This document shows, piece by piece, positions 18,993 through 27,468 of a stretch of 64,000 nucleotides of DNA. Every line of letters starts with the position of its first letter. The stretch's first letter is position 1. The notes beneath the pieces are model-generated. The model saw only the letters and a program-made list of their open reading frames with translations. It searched no databases and was not told the DNA's origin. Source of the DNA: Methanobrevibacter thaueri. GTDB taxonomy: Archaea; Methanobacteriota; Methanobacteria; Methanobacteriales; Methanobacteriaceae. Where the stretch lies: NCBI RefSeq assembly GCF_003111625.1, contig NZ_MZGS01000006.1, forward strand, positions 37,777 through 101,776, read 5' to 3'. The position numbers and the translations under genes are program-made.

Positions 18993-19869
18993 AATTATCA
19001 TTAATCTTTTTTAAGTCCTCGCAGGACCTTTTCAAAATCTCTTCAATGTTTTCAATTCCTCTTAAACGTGCCAATCTTGTCTGCTTAGGCTTCTTTTTAG
19101 GAATCTTGATGAACCTTTTGCCATATATGTCCCTGGCATATGATAATGAATCGTTTGGTGAGGGAAACTCATACTTTCCGAACCTTGATTTTTGAAGCGG
19201 GAACAATCCCTCACTTTCAAGTATCTTGAACGAGTGCATTTTGCTTTTTCCCCTGATTCCCTCAACACCTGCAATGTAATATTCGCTTTCATCAAATGTG
19301 AGACTTAACTCCCCATACATCTCATCAATGTCAATGCTATTGAGGTTTTCCCTTATCTGAGTGTATCTTTCCTCAAAACCATCCATAGGCTCGCCATCTA
19401 TATAGTCATATGGAAATACATTAATGCTCATGAGGCATTCACCTATTTCATCGATTTGATAGATAAGCTTTATCCAATTTCCGGACTTGTCAAAGTGAAT
19501 GTTTTCAAACTTGCCGATTTGGGTATCCAATATTTCAATCAGCTCAAGATAGTCCCTTCTCATCATTCCAACATCCAGATCGTCATCCCATGGAATGAAA
19601 TCGTCATGCCTGACAGACCCCAAAAGGGTTCCATAATCCATCCAGTAGGTCAAATCATACTCCTCACAAAGCTCATCAAAGAAGCGCAGCAACTCATAGG
19701 ATAAATCCCTGACACTTTCCAGAAACGGTGTTGGCCTTAACTTATAAAAAACGTAAAGATTGTTTATGTAATCCTGGTGAACATCAACAACGCTCTGTAG
19801 CTTTTCGAAATCCTTACGAGGTATCAAATCGTCCTTGCTTATCTTATCGTTGGATTTGTCAAAAAACAT
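18982..19869 (-). CDS. LicD-family phosphotransferase (4 of 4)
   Basis: This LicD paralogue of 295 residues carries the full motif (YWMDYGTLLGSVRHDD then IPWDDDLDVGMM, residues about 75-103). AGGTGA before ATG 19869 is a strong ribosome site. Its stop lies 11 bases inside the next gene, so the degenerate LicD is translationally coupled to it. It sits directly behind the CDP-glycerol/ribitol polymerase-GT4 fusion, which implies that its phospho-group goes onto that polymer or its linkage sugar. The chemistry is known for the family; the donor here is inferred. Confidence 0.9.
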   Translation of the reverse strand: MFFDKSNDKISKDDLIPRKDFEKLQSVVDVHQDYINNLYVFYKLRPTPFLESVRDLSYELLRFFDELCEEYDLTYWMDYGTLLGSVRHDDFIPWDDDLDVGMMRRDYLELIEILDTQIGKFENIHFDKSGNWIKLIYQIDEIGECLMSINVFPYDYIDGEPMDGFEERYTQIRENLNSIDIDEMYGELSLTFDESEYYIAGVEGIRGKSKMHSFKILESEGLFPLQKSRFGKYEFPSPNDSLSYARDIYGKRFIKIPKKKPKQTRLARLRGIENIEEILKRSCEDLKKINDNYDF

Positions 19870-19878
19870 TCATTTCAC

Positions 19879-22248
19879 CTACTGCAATAAACTGTAAAAT
19901 TCATCTACTGCAACATCATTGTACTTTTCAAAATCAGAATTGCAGCATAAAACATTTCCGTCGACAAAATCATGCATTCCCTTAAGGATTCCTTCCTGTG
20001 AATTTTCAACCAGTTGTCCTGCATAATGGCCCATCGCACGAGTGGATGCTATATCCGTTGATATTATTGGAACGCATAACGTATCCGCTTCCATCAACAC
20101 CATTGGCCATCCCTCATGATAGGAAGAGAGTATGAACAAGTCACATTCCTTTAAAATAGGCATTGGGTTTGAAATGTTGTTTATCAACGTTATATTGTCT
20201 CCGTATTCAACCGAATCGACTAATTCACAGGTCTTTTCATATTCTACTCCATATCCTCCAATGATGATTAGTTGGGCATCAGGGAAATCACTGCAGAACT
20301 CATTGAATGCAAGTATCAATCTTTCATGACCCTTTTCAGGTGAAAATCTGCCTATCGTGATGAACTTAATTGAGTCTTTTGCCAAAACACATTCAATCTC
20401 ATTATTGTAGACAATGGTGTTTTCATCCAAATGAACCTCCTCATTTGACCGTTTCAAGATTGATTCGTAGTCGTTCAGGTTATGGATGACACGAACGTTG
20501 TCCTTGCGGCCGCTTATCGATTTGGTCGGTTCCACCAGACTTGGAGACACCACACAAACGTTATCGGCTTGAGAATAAGCCTCTCTTAAAACGTTTGGAT
20601 TTTGATTGTGCTTGGCTTTCATTTCAGATACCATATCATTGTGAACCCAAACGCCGCTTTTAAAGTCGCTTGAGGTAAACATTAGAGTTTCGTCATGGTT
20701 ATATCCATCAAAGTCAATCACCATGTCCCATTTGACACTGCCGAACTGCTTGTCGAAGGACCTTTTGAAAAGATTGCGCAGCTCACTCGGACAGTCCATC
20801 CTATCGTTTGACAGATAAAACTTATTGTAGGCCAGCTTCTCCTTGACTGTTGGGATTAAATTAAATCTGATTGGCAGGACCTCCACATCATCAGGAATGA
20901 TCTTGAAGATTTCCTCATGATTTTGAAGGATATTTTCCTCCCATTGCTTGAATGTTATGAAAAAGTTGTATTTTGTCCTGTCAACATTGTTAAGTAAGTT
21001 AAACAATGCTGAAGCTATTCCGAACTTATACAATGCCCCTGCAAATATCAGGATGTTCGGATTGTCATTTTCAATCTCCTCTTCAACACAGACATGCTCA
21101 TTTAAAAATATGTGTCTGCATATCCTTTCTGCCGCATCCACATTGTCGAATTGGCAAAACTTGTTGAGGAAATTATCTGACTTGTAATTGATTGGCGAAT
21201 TCATCTCCTCCACCAATCCATCAACATTGCGAACCTTTGGAAAAGGAATATGCTTCAATGGTACATAAAAACCACGATATGACATATATTCCTCTTCATC
21301 ATAGTTGAACAGTATAATCTTTCTTTTGGTGTTTGCAAAATCATAGAATACGCTTGAATAGTCAGTAATCAATACATCAGCCATATTCAAAACATCATAT
21401 ATCTCATAGCCCTGTGGAAATGGCCTTACATTAGTGAACTTATCGAAATCTATTTGGGATTCGTTCAGGACATGCAATTTGACATACAATATCTGATTAT
21501 CCTTTAGCCGCAAATCCAATTGGGACAATATTTCTTCAACTTCATTTTTTTGCCCCTCATCATCACGGTCCATAAATATTCCCCTGAATGTGGGCATATA
21601 AACGAATATTTCCTTATCCTCCAATCCCAATTTATCCTTTAGCCAGGATTCCTTTAAAAATACGCTGTTTCTTGGATATCCTTCCATCAGGATTTTTCCA
21701 GGAAAAATCTTTTCTATCATGTATGCATTGAGCATCTTTTCCTTCATGTAATGATTCGGATAAAGCAGATAATCGCTTGAAAGAAGTGGATGCTGAACAT
21801 TGCCCAAACGATGCTCCTCGGCAACATTGTCCTTTCCCATCGCCTTCAATGGGGTTCCGTGCCATGTGTTGACAAATATCTGGCCTTCCCTTTTCACATA
21901 CTTCGGCCGGATTCCCGAATCGGTGAATATGTACTTGGCCTTTTCAAGGGTTTTTGTTGCAAGGGCTTCCTTTGTAATGATTTTGTCAATTTTTAAATTA
22001 TAGTTTCTCTTGAAGGCTTTAATCCTGTCGACAACCTGTGGCTTTGCGTGAACATGAATCTTAAGGTCGCCGTATTTGCCTGTTGAAAGCTCCTCAACTA
22101 TCCTGAAAATGTTTCCCGTGAAATCCAGACCGTCACGGGATTCTAAATAAACGAGTTTCTCATCTAAATCCTTATTATAATATTCCTTGTAAATCATTGA
22201 ATTTACAGCACACTCTTTAAGATTAAGCAATTTAGATTTAAAACCCAT
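19879..22248 (-). CDS. CDP-glycerol/ribitol polymerase (TagF-like) fused to a GT4 glycosyltransferase
   Basis: This is a 789-residue chimera in the opposite order to the one at 14001. The N-terminal 380 or so residues are the glycerophosphotransferase domain: TWHGTPLKAMGKD near residue 128, VYMPTFRG, and MADVLITDYSSVFYDFA near residue 300. The C-terminal part is a family 4 glycosyltransferase: ITIGRFSPEKGHERL near residue 630, LIIIGGYG, and LSSYHEGWPMVLMEA, with the E-x7-E motif. It could both polymerise and glycosylate a teichoic-acid-like chain. GTGAT four bases before ATG 22248 fixes the start. It heads the tight group with the LicD genes. Confidence 0.9.
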   Translation of the reverse strand: MGFKSKLLNLKECAVNSMIYKEYYNKDLDEKLVYLESRDGLDFTGNIFRIVEELSTGKYGDLKIHVHAKPQVVDRIKAFKRNYNLKIDKIITKEALATKTLEKAKYIFTDSGIRPKYVKREGQIFVNTWHGTPLKAMGKDNVAEEHRLGNVQHPLLSSDYLLYPNHYMKEKMLNAYMIEKIFPGKILMEGYPRNSVFLKESWLKDKLGLEDKEIFVYMPTFRGIFMDRDDEGQKNEVEEILSQLDLRLKDNQILYVKLHVLNESQIDFDKFTNVRPFPQGYEIYDVLNMADVLITDYSSVFYDFANTKRKIILFNYDEEEYMSYRGFYVPLKHIPFPKVRNVDGLVEEMNSPINYKSDNFLNKFCQFDNVDAAERICRHIFLNEHVCVEEEIENDNPNILIFAGALYKFGIASALFNLLNNVDRTKYNFFITFKQWEENILQNHEEIFKIIPDDVEVLPIRFNLIPTVKEKLAYNKFYLSNDRMDCPSELRNLFKRSFDKQFGSVKWDMVIDFDGYNHDETLMFTSSDFKSGVWVHNDMVSEMKAKHNQNPNVLREAYSQADNVCVVSPSLVEPTKSISGRKDNVRVIHNLNDYESILKRSNEEVHLDENTIVYNNEIECVLAKDSIKFITIGRFSPEKGHERLILAFNEFCSDFPDAQLIIIGGYGVEYEKTCELVDSVEYGDNITLINNISNPMPILKECDLFILSSYHEGWPMVLMEADTLCVPIISTDIASTRAMGHYAGQLVENSQEGILKGMHDFVDGNVLCCNSDFEKYNDVAVDEFYSLLQ

Positions 22249-22278
22249 AACAATCACAAAAAATAAATATTGATGGAA

Positions 22279-22665
22279 TTAATATCCATCATCGATAACT
22301 AATGAATCAACACCATGATATGGCTTATTGAACAATGTTCCATTATAATTGGTGTGAATGGTGTAGTTTCCATTCTCAAACGCTGACAATTGAACTGATG
22401 CCTGACCGTTAGCGTCAGTTACCACATCATAATTGTCTGCCCATCCGGAATCGTCTAGAATCTTTATGTGAACCTTTTCATCCGGATAAACGTTTCTGTA
22501 TTCATCCTTCAGGACAATAACCACCGAATCACCATTCATCAAGGTCGAATTGCTGATTACCTCAACTTTGGTATTGTGTGAATTTGACTGAATGAACACA
22601 AAAGCGCCAATTACAATGATTAGAATCAATATAATCGGAACAACCAGTGTCTTTGCATTTACCAT
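22279..22665 (-). CDS. Small membrane-anchored protein with one Ig-like domain
   Basis: This 128-residue protein has a single hydrophobic helix near its N-terminus (VVPIILILIIVIGAFVF) and an extracellular part of about 95 residues. That part looks like a bacterial Ig-like fold as found in Methanobrevibacter adhesin-like proteins: VVIVLKDEYRNVYPDEKVHIKI, then VVTDANGQASVQLS and GNYTIHTNYNG. The domain is a single short copy. AGGTGAT four bases before ATG 22665 fixes the start over the upstream GTG and ATG. It may display or contact the surface polymer made by the genes that follow, but this rests on position only. Confidence 0.7.
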   Translation of the reverse strand: MVNAKTLVVPIILILIIVIGAFVFIQSNSHNTKVEVISNSTLMNGDSVVIVLKDEYRNVYPDEKVHIKILDDSGWADNYDVVTDANGQASVQLSAFENGNYTIHTNYNGTLFNKPYHGVDSLVIDDGY

Positions 22666-22674
22666 TCCCATCAC

Positions 22675-23100
22675 CTAATCGTTGTGAACTAATAATACAT
22701 CTACATCTGCTGTTTTCAAGACTTTTTCAGTTACGCTGCCGAGGATAAACCTGTGAAGTCCGCTTTTACCTGAGGATGAGATTACAATCAGGTCAACGCC
22801 TTCCTCAGATGCCACTTTATTGATTGTTTCTGCCGCAAAACCTGTCCTTACCATAGGTGTAACGTTCAAGTCATCGTCAAATTCGGCAACCATATTCTTT
22901 ACCGCTTCCTCAGCTTCCCTTTTCATTCTTTCATTTACTTTTCTAACTTTTTTACGACTTTGAAATGCGCTAGATGTTAATTTACCAGCAACGGATAGGA
23001 TAATGATTTCACCATCATCATCAATTAAATTAGTAACTCTTTTCACTTCCTGAGTCGCATATGTTGAACCATCTGTTGGTAATAAAATCTTTTTATACAT
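22675..23100 (-). CDS. Universal stress protein, UspA family
   Basis: The real protein is 141 residues, from ATG 23100 (MYKKILLPTDGS), which has AGGTG six bases upstream. The open frame extends 48 codons further, but that part has no Usp homology. The UspA fold is clear: ILLPTDGSTYA at the start and SSSGKSGLHRFILGS near the C-terminus. The latter matches the ATP-binding G-2x-G-9x-GS loop except that the first Gly is Ser. Such proteins bind nucleotides and rise under stress. Its stop is followed within a few bases by the small Ig-like gene, so the two may share a message. Confidence 0.9.
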   Translation of the reverse strand: MYKKILLPTDGSTYATQEVKRVTNLIDDDGEIIILSVAGKLTSSAFQSRKKVRKVNERMKREAEEAVKNMVAEFDDDLNVTPMVRTGFAAETINKVASEEGVDLIVISSSGKSGLHRFILGSVTEKVLKTADVDVLLVHND

Positions 23101-23232
23101 AACTGCACCTAATTTATATGTAATAAAATATTTGTTGCTATTAGTTAATAATCTTATCCTATTCAAGTTAATTTTAATCGATTGAACAATATTCGAAAAA
23201 TTATAATTAATGTGTAATACCAATATCATATT

Positions 23233-24324
23233 ATGACACGACAAGAGAAAATTGTGAAGACAAGCATAATAGGCATTGTTGTCAACCTCATACTGGTTGC
23301 ATTCAAGGCAGTGGTAGGTATTGCCACCAATTCCATTGCAATCACCCTGGATGCAGTAAACAACTTAACTGATGCATTGTCATCAATCATTACAATCATT
23401 GGGGCAAAGCTTGCAGGCAAGGCTCCTGACAAGGACCACCCTTACGGTTACGGGCGTATTGAATATTTCTCATCAGTAATCATTGCAGCCATAGTATTGT
23501 GGGCGGGCATCACCGCACTGATGGAATCCTGGCCGAAAATATTCAATCCGGACGTTACAAACTATACGACCGTTTCCCTCATAATCGTTGCGGTTGCCGT
23601 TGTCGTCAAGTTCGTTTTAGGCCAATACGTCAAGCGTGTCGGCGAGGACATCAACTCACAGGCGCTTGTCGCTTCAGGAAGCGATGCGTTTTTCGATGCG
23701 ATACTGTCCTTATCAACACTTGTTGCGGCGATAATCTCAATATTCTTCCACATATCACTTGAGGGAATACTTGGAGTGATAATCTCAATAGTGATCATCA
23801 AGGCAAGTATCGACATGCTTAGGGAAACCCTGGACAGCATGATCGGCGCAAGGGTCGATTCTGAACTCTCCCAGAAAATCAAGGCATCAATCCGTGAAGT
23901 TCCTGGAGTTTACGGAGCATATGACTTGAGCCTGCACAATTACGGACCTGAGGAAATGCAGGGGTCAGTGCATATTGAGGTGGATGACGATTTAAGCGCA
24001 TTGGACATCCACAAGCTGTCAAGACAGATTGCGCTAAAGATATATGAGGAATTCTCAATAGCCCTGACAATCGGAATATATGCCCATAACAACGGACACT
24101 CCGAAATACGTGACGACCTGTATGAAATAGCCTCAAAATATGATGAAGTTCTTGAGATACATGCATTCATGGTTTATGAGGCCGAAAAGCTGGTCACATT
24201 CGACATAATCGTTGACTTTGATGCTGACCGTGAGGCGGTCAAGGGCAAAATCCTAAAGGAAATCAAGGACAAACATCCGGAATTCAATTATGCAATGATT
24301 GACGATTTTGACGTAAGTGATTAA
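23233..24324 (+). CDS. Cation diffusion facilitator (CDF) metal transporter
   Basis: This 363-residue inner-membrane metal exporter has six helices in the first 210 residues. The metal-site aspartates are seen in LDAVNNLTDALSS (helix 2) and GSDAFFDAILS (helix 5), with HPYGYGRIEYFSS between. A cytoplasmic dimerisation domain follows. About 70 further residues at the C-terminus (from about 290) are not in standard members and resemble a second regulatory domain with several His and Asp. TATA-like AATTATAAT about 26 bases before the ATG and no ribosome site suggest a leaderless message. The metal (Zn, Mn, Fe or other) is not identifiable. Confidence 0.92.
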   Translation: MTRQEKIVKTSIIGIVVNLILVAFKAVVGIATNSIAITLDAVNNLTDALSSIITIIGAKLAGKAPDKDHPYGYGRIEYFSSVIIAAIVLWAGITALMESWPKIFNPDVTNYTTVSLIIVAVAVVVKFVLGQYVKRVGEDINSQALVASGSDAFFDAILSLSTLVAAIISIFFHISLEGILGVIISIVIIKASIDMLRETLDSMIGARVDSELSQKIKASIREVPGVYGAYDLSLHNYGPEEMQGSVHIEVDDDLSALDIHKLSRQIALKIYEEFSIALTIGIYAHNNGHSEIRDDLYEIASKYDEVLEIHAFMVYEAEKLVTFDIIVDFDADREAVKGKILKEIKDKHPEFNYAMIDDFDVSD

Positions 24325-24365
24325 TTATATACTATGAAAAACAGATATTGTATCAAGGTGATTAA

Positions 24366-24731
24366 ATGTATGATAAAAGAAATATTATTCTAATCGCTAT
24401 AGCAATCCTCGTGGTTGCTCTTGTTGCAGTTGGTGCCTACATTATCGCCACCGGCAGTAACGATACCGGAATAGATCTATCCAATGACACTGCAAACGAC
24501 ACTACAGATGTCATCATGATTGATGAAAACGGTAATGTTACCAATGACACCGTTGTTGGAGATAATTCAACAAGAAATGACACCAACACAAGCAACGCTA
24601 CCTACAGAGTCTACAACCCTCAATCCGATTCCTATGTTACTGTAATCGGTGAAGGATATGACGATGAGGTGGACAGATGGTACACCTACGATACCGATGG
24701 TGTAAGATATTACAATACAAGAATTAAATAA
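24366..24731 (+). CDS. Membrane-anchored extracellular protein of unknown function
   Basis: This 121-residue protein has one N-terminal membrane helix (IILIAIAILVVALVAVGAYII) followed by a low-complexity Asn/Asp/Thr-rich linker with many N-glycosylation sequons (NDT, NST, NAT). A short C-terminal domain follows that is rich in Tyr and Asp (YRVYNPQSDSYVTVIGEGYD, then DRWYTYDTDGVRYY). It is likely exported, heavily glycosylated and surface-exposed. AAGGTGAT three bases before the ATG is a textbook ribosome site. It lies 41 bases after the CDF gene on the same strand and may share its transcript. No family recognised. Confidence 0.75.
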   Translation: MYDKRNIILIAIAILVVALVAVGAYIIATGSNDTGIDLSNDTANDTTDVIMIDENGNVTNDTVVGDNSTRNDTNTSNATYRVYNPQSDSYVTVIGEGYDDEVDRWYTYDTDGVRYYNTRIK

Positions 24732-24741
24732 ACAAATTTAA

Positions 24742-24757
24742 TTCTCTTTTTCTTTTT
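24742..24757 (+). terminator. Oligo-T terminator after the CDF and surface-protein genes
   Basis: The plus strand reads TCTCTTTTTCTTTTTTT just after the stop at 24731 and against the end of the converging gene at 24758. This T-rich run is an archaeal terminator candidate. Confidence 0.55.
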
Positions 24758-25051
24758 TTAGTCAAAAAACACTGAATTTGTCAGATTATCCCTATATGTT
24801 GTCTCATCCCTTAAGGATTCGATGTGATGGATGACATTCAATTTCAAGTCCTCAAGCTTTATCCGACTTTCAAGGTCATAGAAGTCCACCCTGAACTGGA
24901 AAATGCATTTCACTTCCATCTCATAGTCGTATATTATCCAGTTCGGGCCGTTGATATCTAAAAAGTGAATGGACCATTTTGACATGACATCGTTAATGCT
25001 TTCGCTAACCTCGTCAACGTCAAAATCCTCATAAAAAACAAGTTCCTTCAT
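24758..25051 (-). CDS. Hypothetical acidic protein, end of zinc-ribbon/SseB cluster
   Basis: This 97-residue soluble acidic protein has no recognised domain. It starts MKELVFYEDFDVDEV and has a central beta-rich part (WIIYDYEMEVKCIFQF). Its ATG overlaps the stop of the previous gene (ATGA), so the two are translationally coupled and probably act together. It is the last gene of the minus-strand run that includes the HExxH zinc-ribbon protein. Confidence 0.7.
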   Translation of the reverse strand: MKELVFYEDFDVDEVSESINDVMSKWSIHFLDINGPNWIIYDYEMEVKCIFQFRVDFYDLESRIKLEDLKLNVIHHIESLRDETTYRDNLTNSVFFD

Positions 25052-25341
25052 TGATACAGGTCCTCGGATCCCTGTTGCGGGTTTAAGTTAACTTCAACCT
25101 CTTCCCTGTTGAATACGCCGAATGTTGTTATTTCGCTCTTGCGGATGGACAGGGGCTGTGAGACACTGTTGTCCTCAAGTGATATGATTGCAACATTCAG
25201 CCATTCCTCGTCCTCTGAGAGGTAATTGCATGGCTCAAACAGCTGGAATTTTGTGATGATTGTCAATAACAATTCTTCAATTTCAATATCCTTTCCGGAA
25301 TGTTCCTTATTCAAATTGATTACTCTTTCCTTAATGTTCAT
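25048..25341 (-). CDS. Hypothetical protein, coupled to the HExxH zinc-ribbon protein
   Basis: This 97-residue protein has no recognised family. It is acidic and probably alpha/beta: a helical N-terminal half (MNIKERVINLNKE, ELLLTIITKFQLF) and a beta-like second half (WLNVAIISLED, ITTFGVFNREEVEVNL). Both its start and its stop overlap neighbouring genes by ATGA, making a tightly coupled trio 25338, 25048, 24758. That arrangement usually marks subunits of one complex. Confidence 0.7.
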   Translation of the reverse strand: MNIKERVINLNKEHSGKDIEIEELLLTIITKFQLFEPCNYLSEDEEWLNVAIISLEDNSVSQPLSIRKSEITTFGVFNREEVEVNLNPQQGSEDLYQ

Positions 25342-26504
25342 TGTTTAACCTCTTTCAAGTATTCTTCCAATTTATCCATATTTTCGCTTGCCACTATAAA
25401 TCCGTCACTTACAACCAGCCATATAGCCTTGAGGAATCCCTCTTCTGTCAGCTTTTCACAGTTTTCAAGCTTGAGCATCTCGTAATTCGGCTTCTCATGA
25501 TGATACATCAGGAATTCTCTCTTTATCTGGCGCAGCAGCTCATGGTCAATGAAGATTTCAAGTATGTCCTTGATTGAATTTGCGAAGGTGTTGCCTATGG
25601 ATTTTGTTATCTCAATCTCCTCTTTTGACATTTCCCCGTCCATCTGGGCTATGATCTGCAGGAATGAGGAGTAGTCCTGATATCCGTAGACGGTGAAGCG
25701 TCCCTCACAGCAGTGTGCTGAATACTCATCAATCAGGCGTGTGAAATTGCTGTAGGACAATATATATGTGACTATGACATCAACAAGGCTGCTGCTCTTG
25801 CAGTCAAGCAAATCGCACAGCACTCCAACAAGAATCTCCTTCAAGAGAAAATGCGCCAGTTCATGTATGAGCGTGGTTATCTGGAATGAGTCTGATTGCC
25901 TGTCATCGATTGTTATTGTTCCGAACTCGAAATAACCGAGCTCCTGGCCGTATGACTTGTAGTCCACATTGACAAATGTCTTGGCAAACAGAAGAACGCT
26001 TTCCAATGTGGTCAGCTCATCCATATCGACATAGTTTTTCTCAATCACCTCATCCAGGTTTTCAAGTGATGTCCTCTTGAGGTTATTGATGATATGTTTA
26101 AAATCAGCGCTTTTGAAGTCGAAATCATTGATTTTGGTGATGTTTTCCTCTGTCAGAATGCCTTGAAAATCATCATAGATAGTTTTACCGTCAAACTCGA
26201 ATGTCGGTCTTGACTCGATGTCGTGCACGGGAACCTTATCCGATACGTGCTTCAATGTTACAAGACAGTCATAACAGGCATTTTCCTCTTCAGGGTATCT
26301 GCGTTGGCATTTCGGGCAGAACTTGGTGAGACTTAAAAGCCTTGCAGGAGTGTCCATTTCGCGCAGGTCATAAGACGCTTCGCTATAACGCATTTCTGAT
26401 TTAAGGGCCTTCTCATAAAAGACCACTTTCGGATTTATCAAATCGTCTATTAAAGCCTGCTTTTCCTTATCCGATTCCAAATACTTTGTAAGACCGTTTA
26501 GCAT
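25338..26504 (-). CDS. Zinc-ribbon protein with HExxH metallopeptidase-like motif
   Basis: This 388-residue protein has a four-cysteine zinc ribbon at residues 63-80 (CPKCQRRY, then CYDC). In the middle, LIHELAHFLL (residues 212-221) is an HExxH zinc-protease motif, and about 42 residues later LIDEYSAHCCEG gives a possible third ligand, Glu260. This spacing resembles gluzincin-type or IrrE/ImmA-like peptidases, but overall similarity to a named family is not evident. No signal peptide is visible, so it acts in the cytoplasm. Either it is a peptidase or the motif only binds metal. It sits in a cluster rich in zinc-ribbon proteins. Confidence 0.65.
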   Translation of the reverse strand: MLNGLTKYLESDKEKQALIDDLINPKVVFYEKALKSEMRYSEASYDLREMDTPARLLSLTKFCPKCQRRYPEEENACYDCLVTLKHVSDKVPVHDIESRPTFEFDGKTIYDDFQGILTEENITKINDFDFKSADFKHIINNLKRTSLENLDEVIEKNYVDMDELTTLESVLLFAKTFVNVDYKSYGQELGYFEFGTITIDDRQSDSFQITTLIHELAHFLLKEILVGVLCDLLDCKSSSLVDVIVTYILSYSNFTRLIDEYSAHCCEGRFTVYGYQDYSSFLQIIAQMDGEMSKEEIEITKSIGNTFANSIKDILEIFIDHELLRQIKREFLMYHHEKPNYEMLKLENCEKLTEEGFLKAIWLVVSDGFIVASENMDKLEEYLKEVKQ

Positions 26505-26515
26505 TCAAACACCCA

Positions 26516-26827
26516 CTACAATAAAAATGATATGATCCATAGGACCGCAGCCACAATCATCACGTACTTGCCGTGCTTCCTTGCGTTTTGCGAGTTTCTT
26601 GTCAAAAGGTAAATTCCGACTATAAATCCGAAAAGCGGCAACAGTATTGCCAGGACATAACCGGCGATGACTGCAATCTTGTGGTCATCTTCCACTACAG
26701 GCACGCGATATTCACCGGCTGTTGTTTGGTGCGGGTTTGGAATTCCTTCCAGGCTTGCCCCGCAATTTTTACAGAACATTGCACTGTCAACCAGCTTTTC
26801 ACCACATTTTGGACAGAATTTAGACAT
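26516..26827 (-). CDS. Zinc-ribbon membrane protein
   Basis: This 103-residue protein starts with a zinc ribbon (MSKFCPKCGEKL, then FCKNCG; Cys 5, 8, 19, 22), then a short linker and two hydrophobic helices (IAVIAGYVLAILLPLFGFIVGIY and VMIVAAVLWIISFLL). It is the common archaeal layout of a cytoplasmic ribbon on a membrane hairpin. Function is unknown. It lies 11 bases before the HExxH gene, so they share a transcript. Confidence 0.8.
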   Translation of the reverse strand: MSKFCPKCGEKLVDSAMFCKNCGASLEGIPNPHQTTAGEYRVPVVEDDHKIAVIAGYVLAILLPLFGFIVGIYLLTRNSQNARKHGKYVMIVAAVLWIISFLL

Positions 26828-26862
26828 AATATTATATTATTTTTAGTGTTTTAAATAATTAA

Positions 26863-27432
26863 TTATTCAAAAAGCTTTTCAATCAGGTGCTCGCTTGTCC
26901 TGTAGAGGTCTATCTCTATCATTTCCTGGAGCTGTGGCGGCGCTCCCAGAAGTTCCATTGACTGTTTCCATGGAAGGTATGCCTTTTTCGCCCCTGCATC
27001 AATGCACTTTTTAATGGTTTGCGGCAACTTTCCATTAGTTGTCTCGGTGAGTATAACTGTAGAGCCTTCCAAACTTTGGTTTTGATTGATGGATTCATTT
27101 GCTATGATTTCCGCTAAAGAATAATCAATACATTCGTCACTGCCTGTTAAATTATCGAGGCATATTTCATTATTTTTGATAGATAGTTTGAAGACGTCTT
27201 CCTCTATGAAGAATACCTCACCGACATCAAGTGAATCGTCAAGAACCTGAGGCATATCATCAGCCTCGCAGAACTCGACATCATCATATGGTGAGTCCAG
27301 GGTCACGTATTCGAATGAAACCTGATTGTCATCCTCGTCCTCGCCTGCAATCTTTTTCAGTAGGCGAATGATCTCCTTGTTTTGATTTTCAATGTTTTTG
27401 TTAATTTTGATTAACTCGGATAATTCAGACAT
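26863..27432 (-). CDS. Hypothetical acidic protein with N-terminal coiled coil
   Basis: This 189-residue protein has residues 1-30 as a short heptad-type helix (LIKINKNIENQNKEIIRLLKK), followed by a very acidic linker (EDEDD) and an alpha/beta domain with several conserved-looking stretches (VGEVFFIEEDVFKLS, GSTVILTETTNG, AGAKKAYLPWKQSMELL). I do not recognise the family. Its position between the SseB-domain gene and the zinc-ribbon membrane gene suggests membership in the same system. Confidence 0.65.
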   Translation of the reverse strand: MSELSELIKINKNIENQNKEIIRLLKKIAGEDEDDNQVSFEYVTLDSPYDDVEFCEADDMPQVLDDSLDVGEVFFIEEDVFKLSIKNNEICLDNLTGSDECIDYSLAEIIANESINQNQSLEGSTVILTETTNGKLPQTIKKCIDAGAKKAYLPWKQSMELLGAPPQLQEMIEIDLYRTSEHLIEKLFE

Positions 27433-27468
27433 GATAATTAATATAAAAAAAGTAAGTATTAAAATTTT

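Noticed and set aside
23101..23244. 48-residue N-terminal extension of the universal stress protein
   Set aside because: The Usp domain begins at MYKKILLPTDGS (ATG 23100), which has an AGGTG ribosome site. The extension has no homology and overlaps the promoter of the divergent CDF gene.
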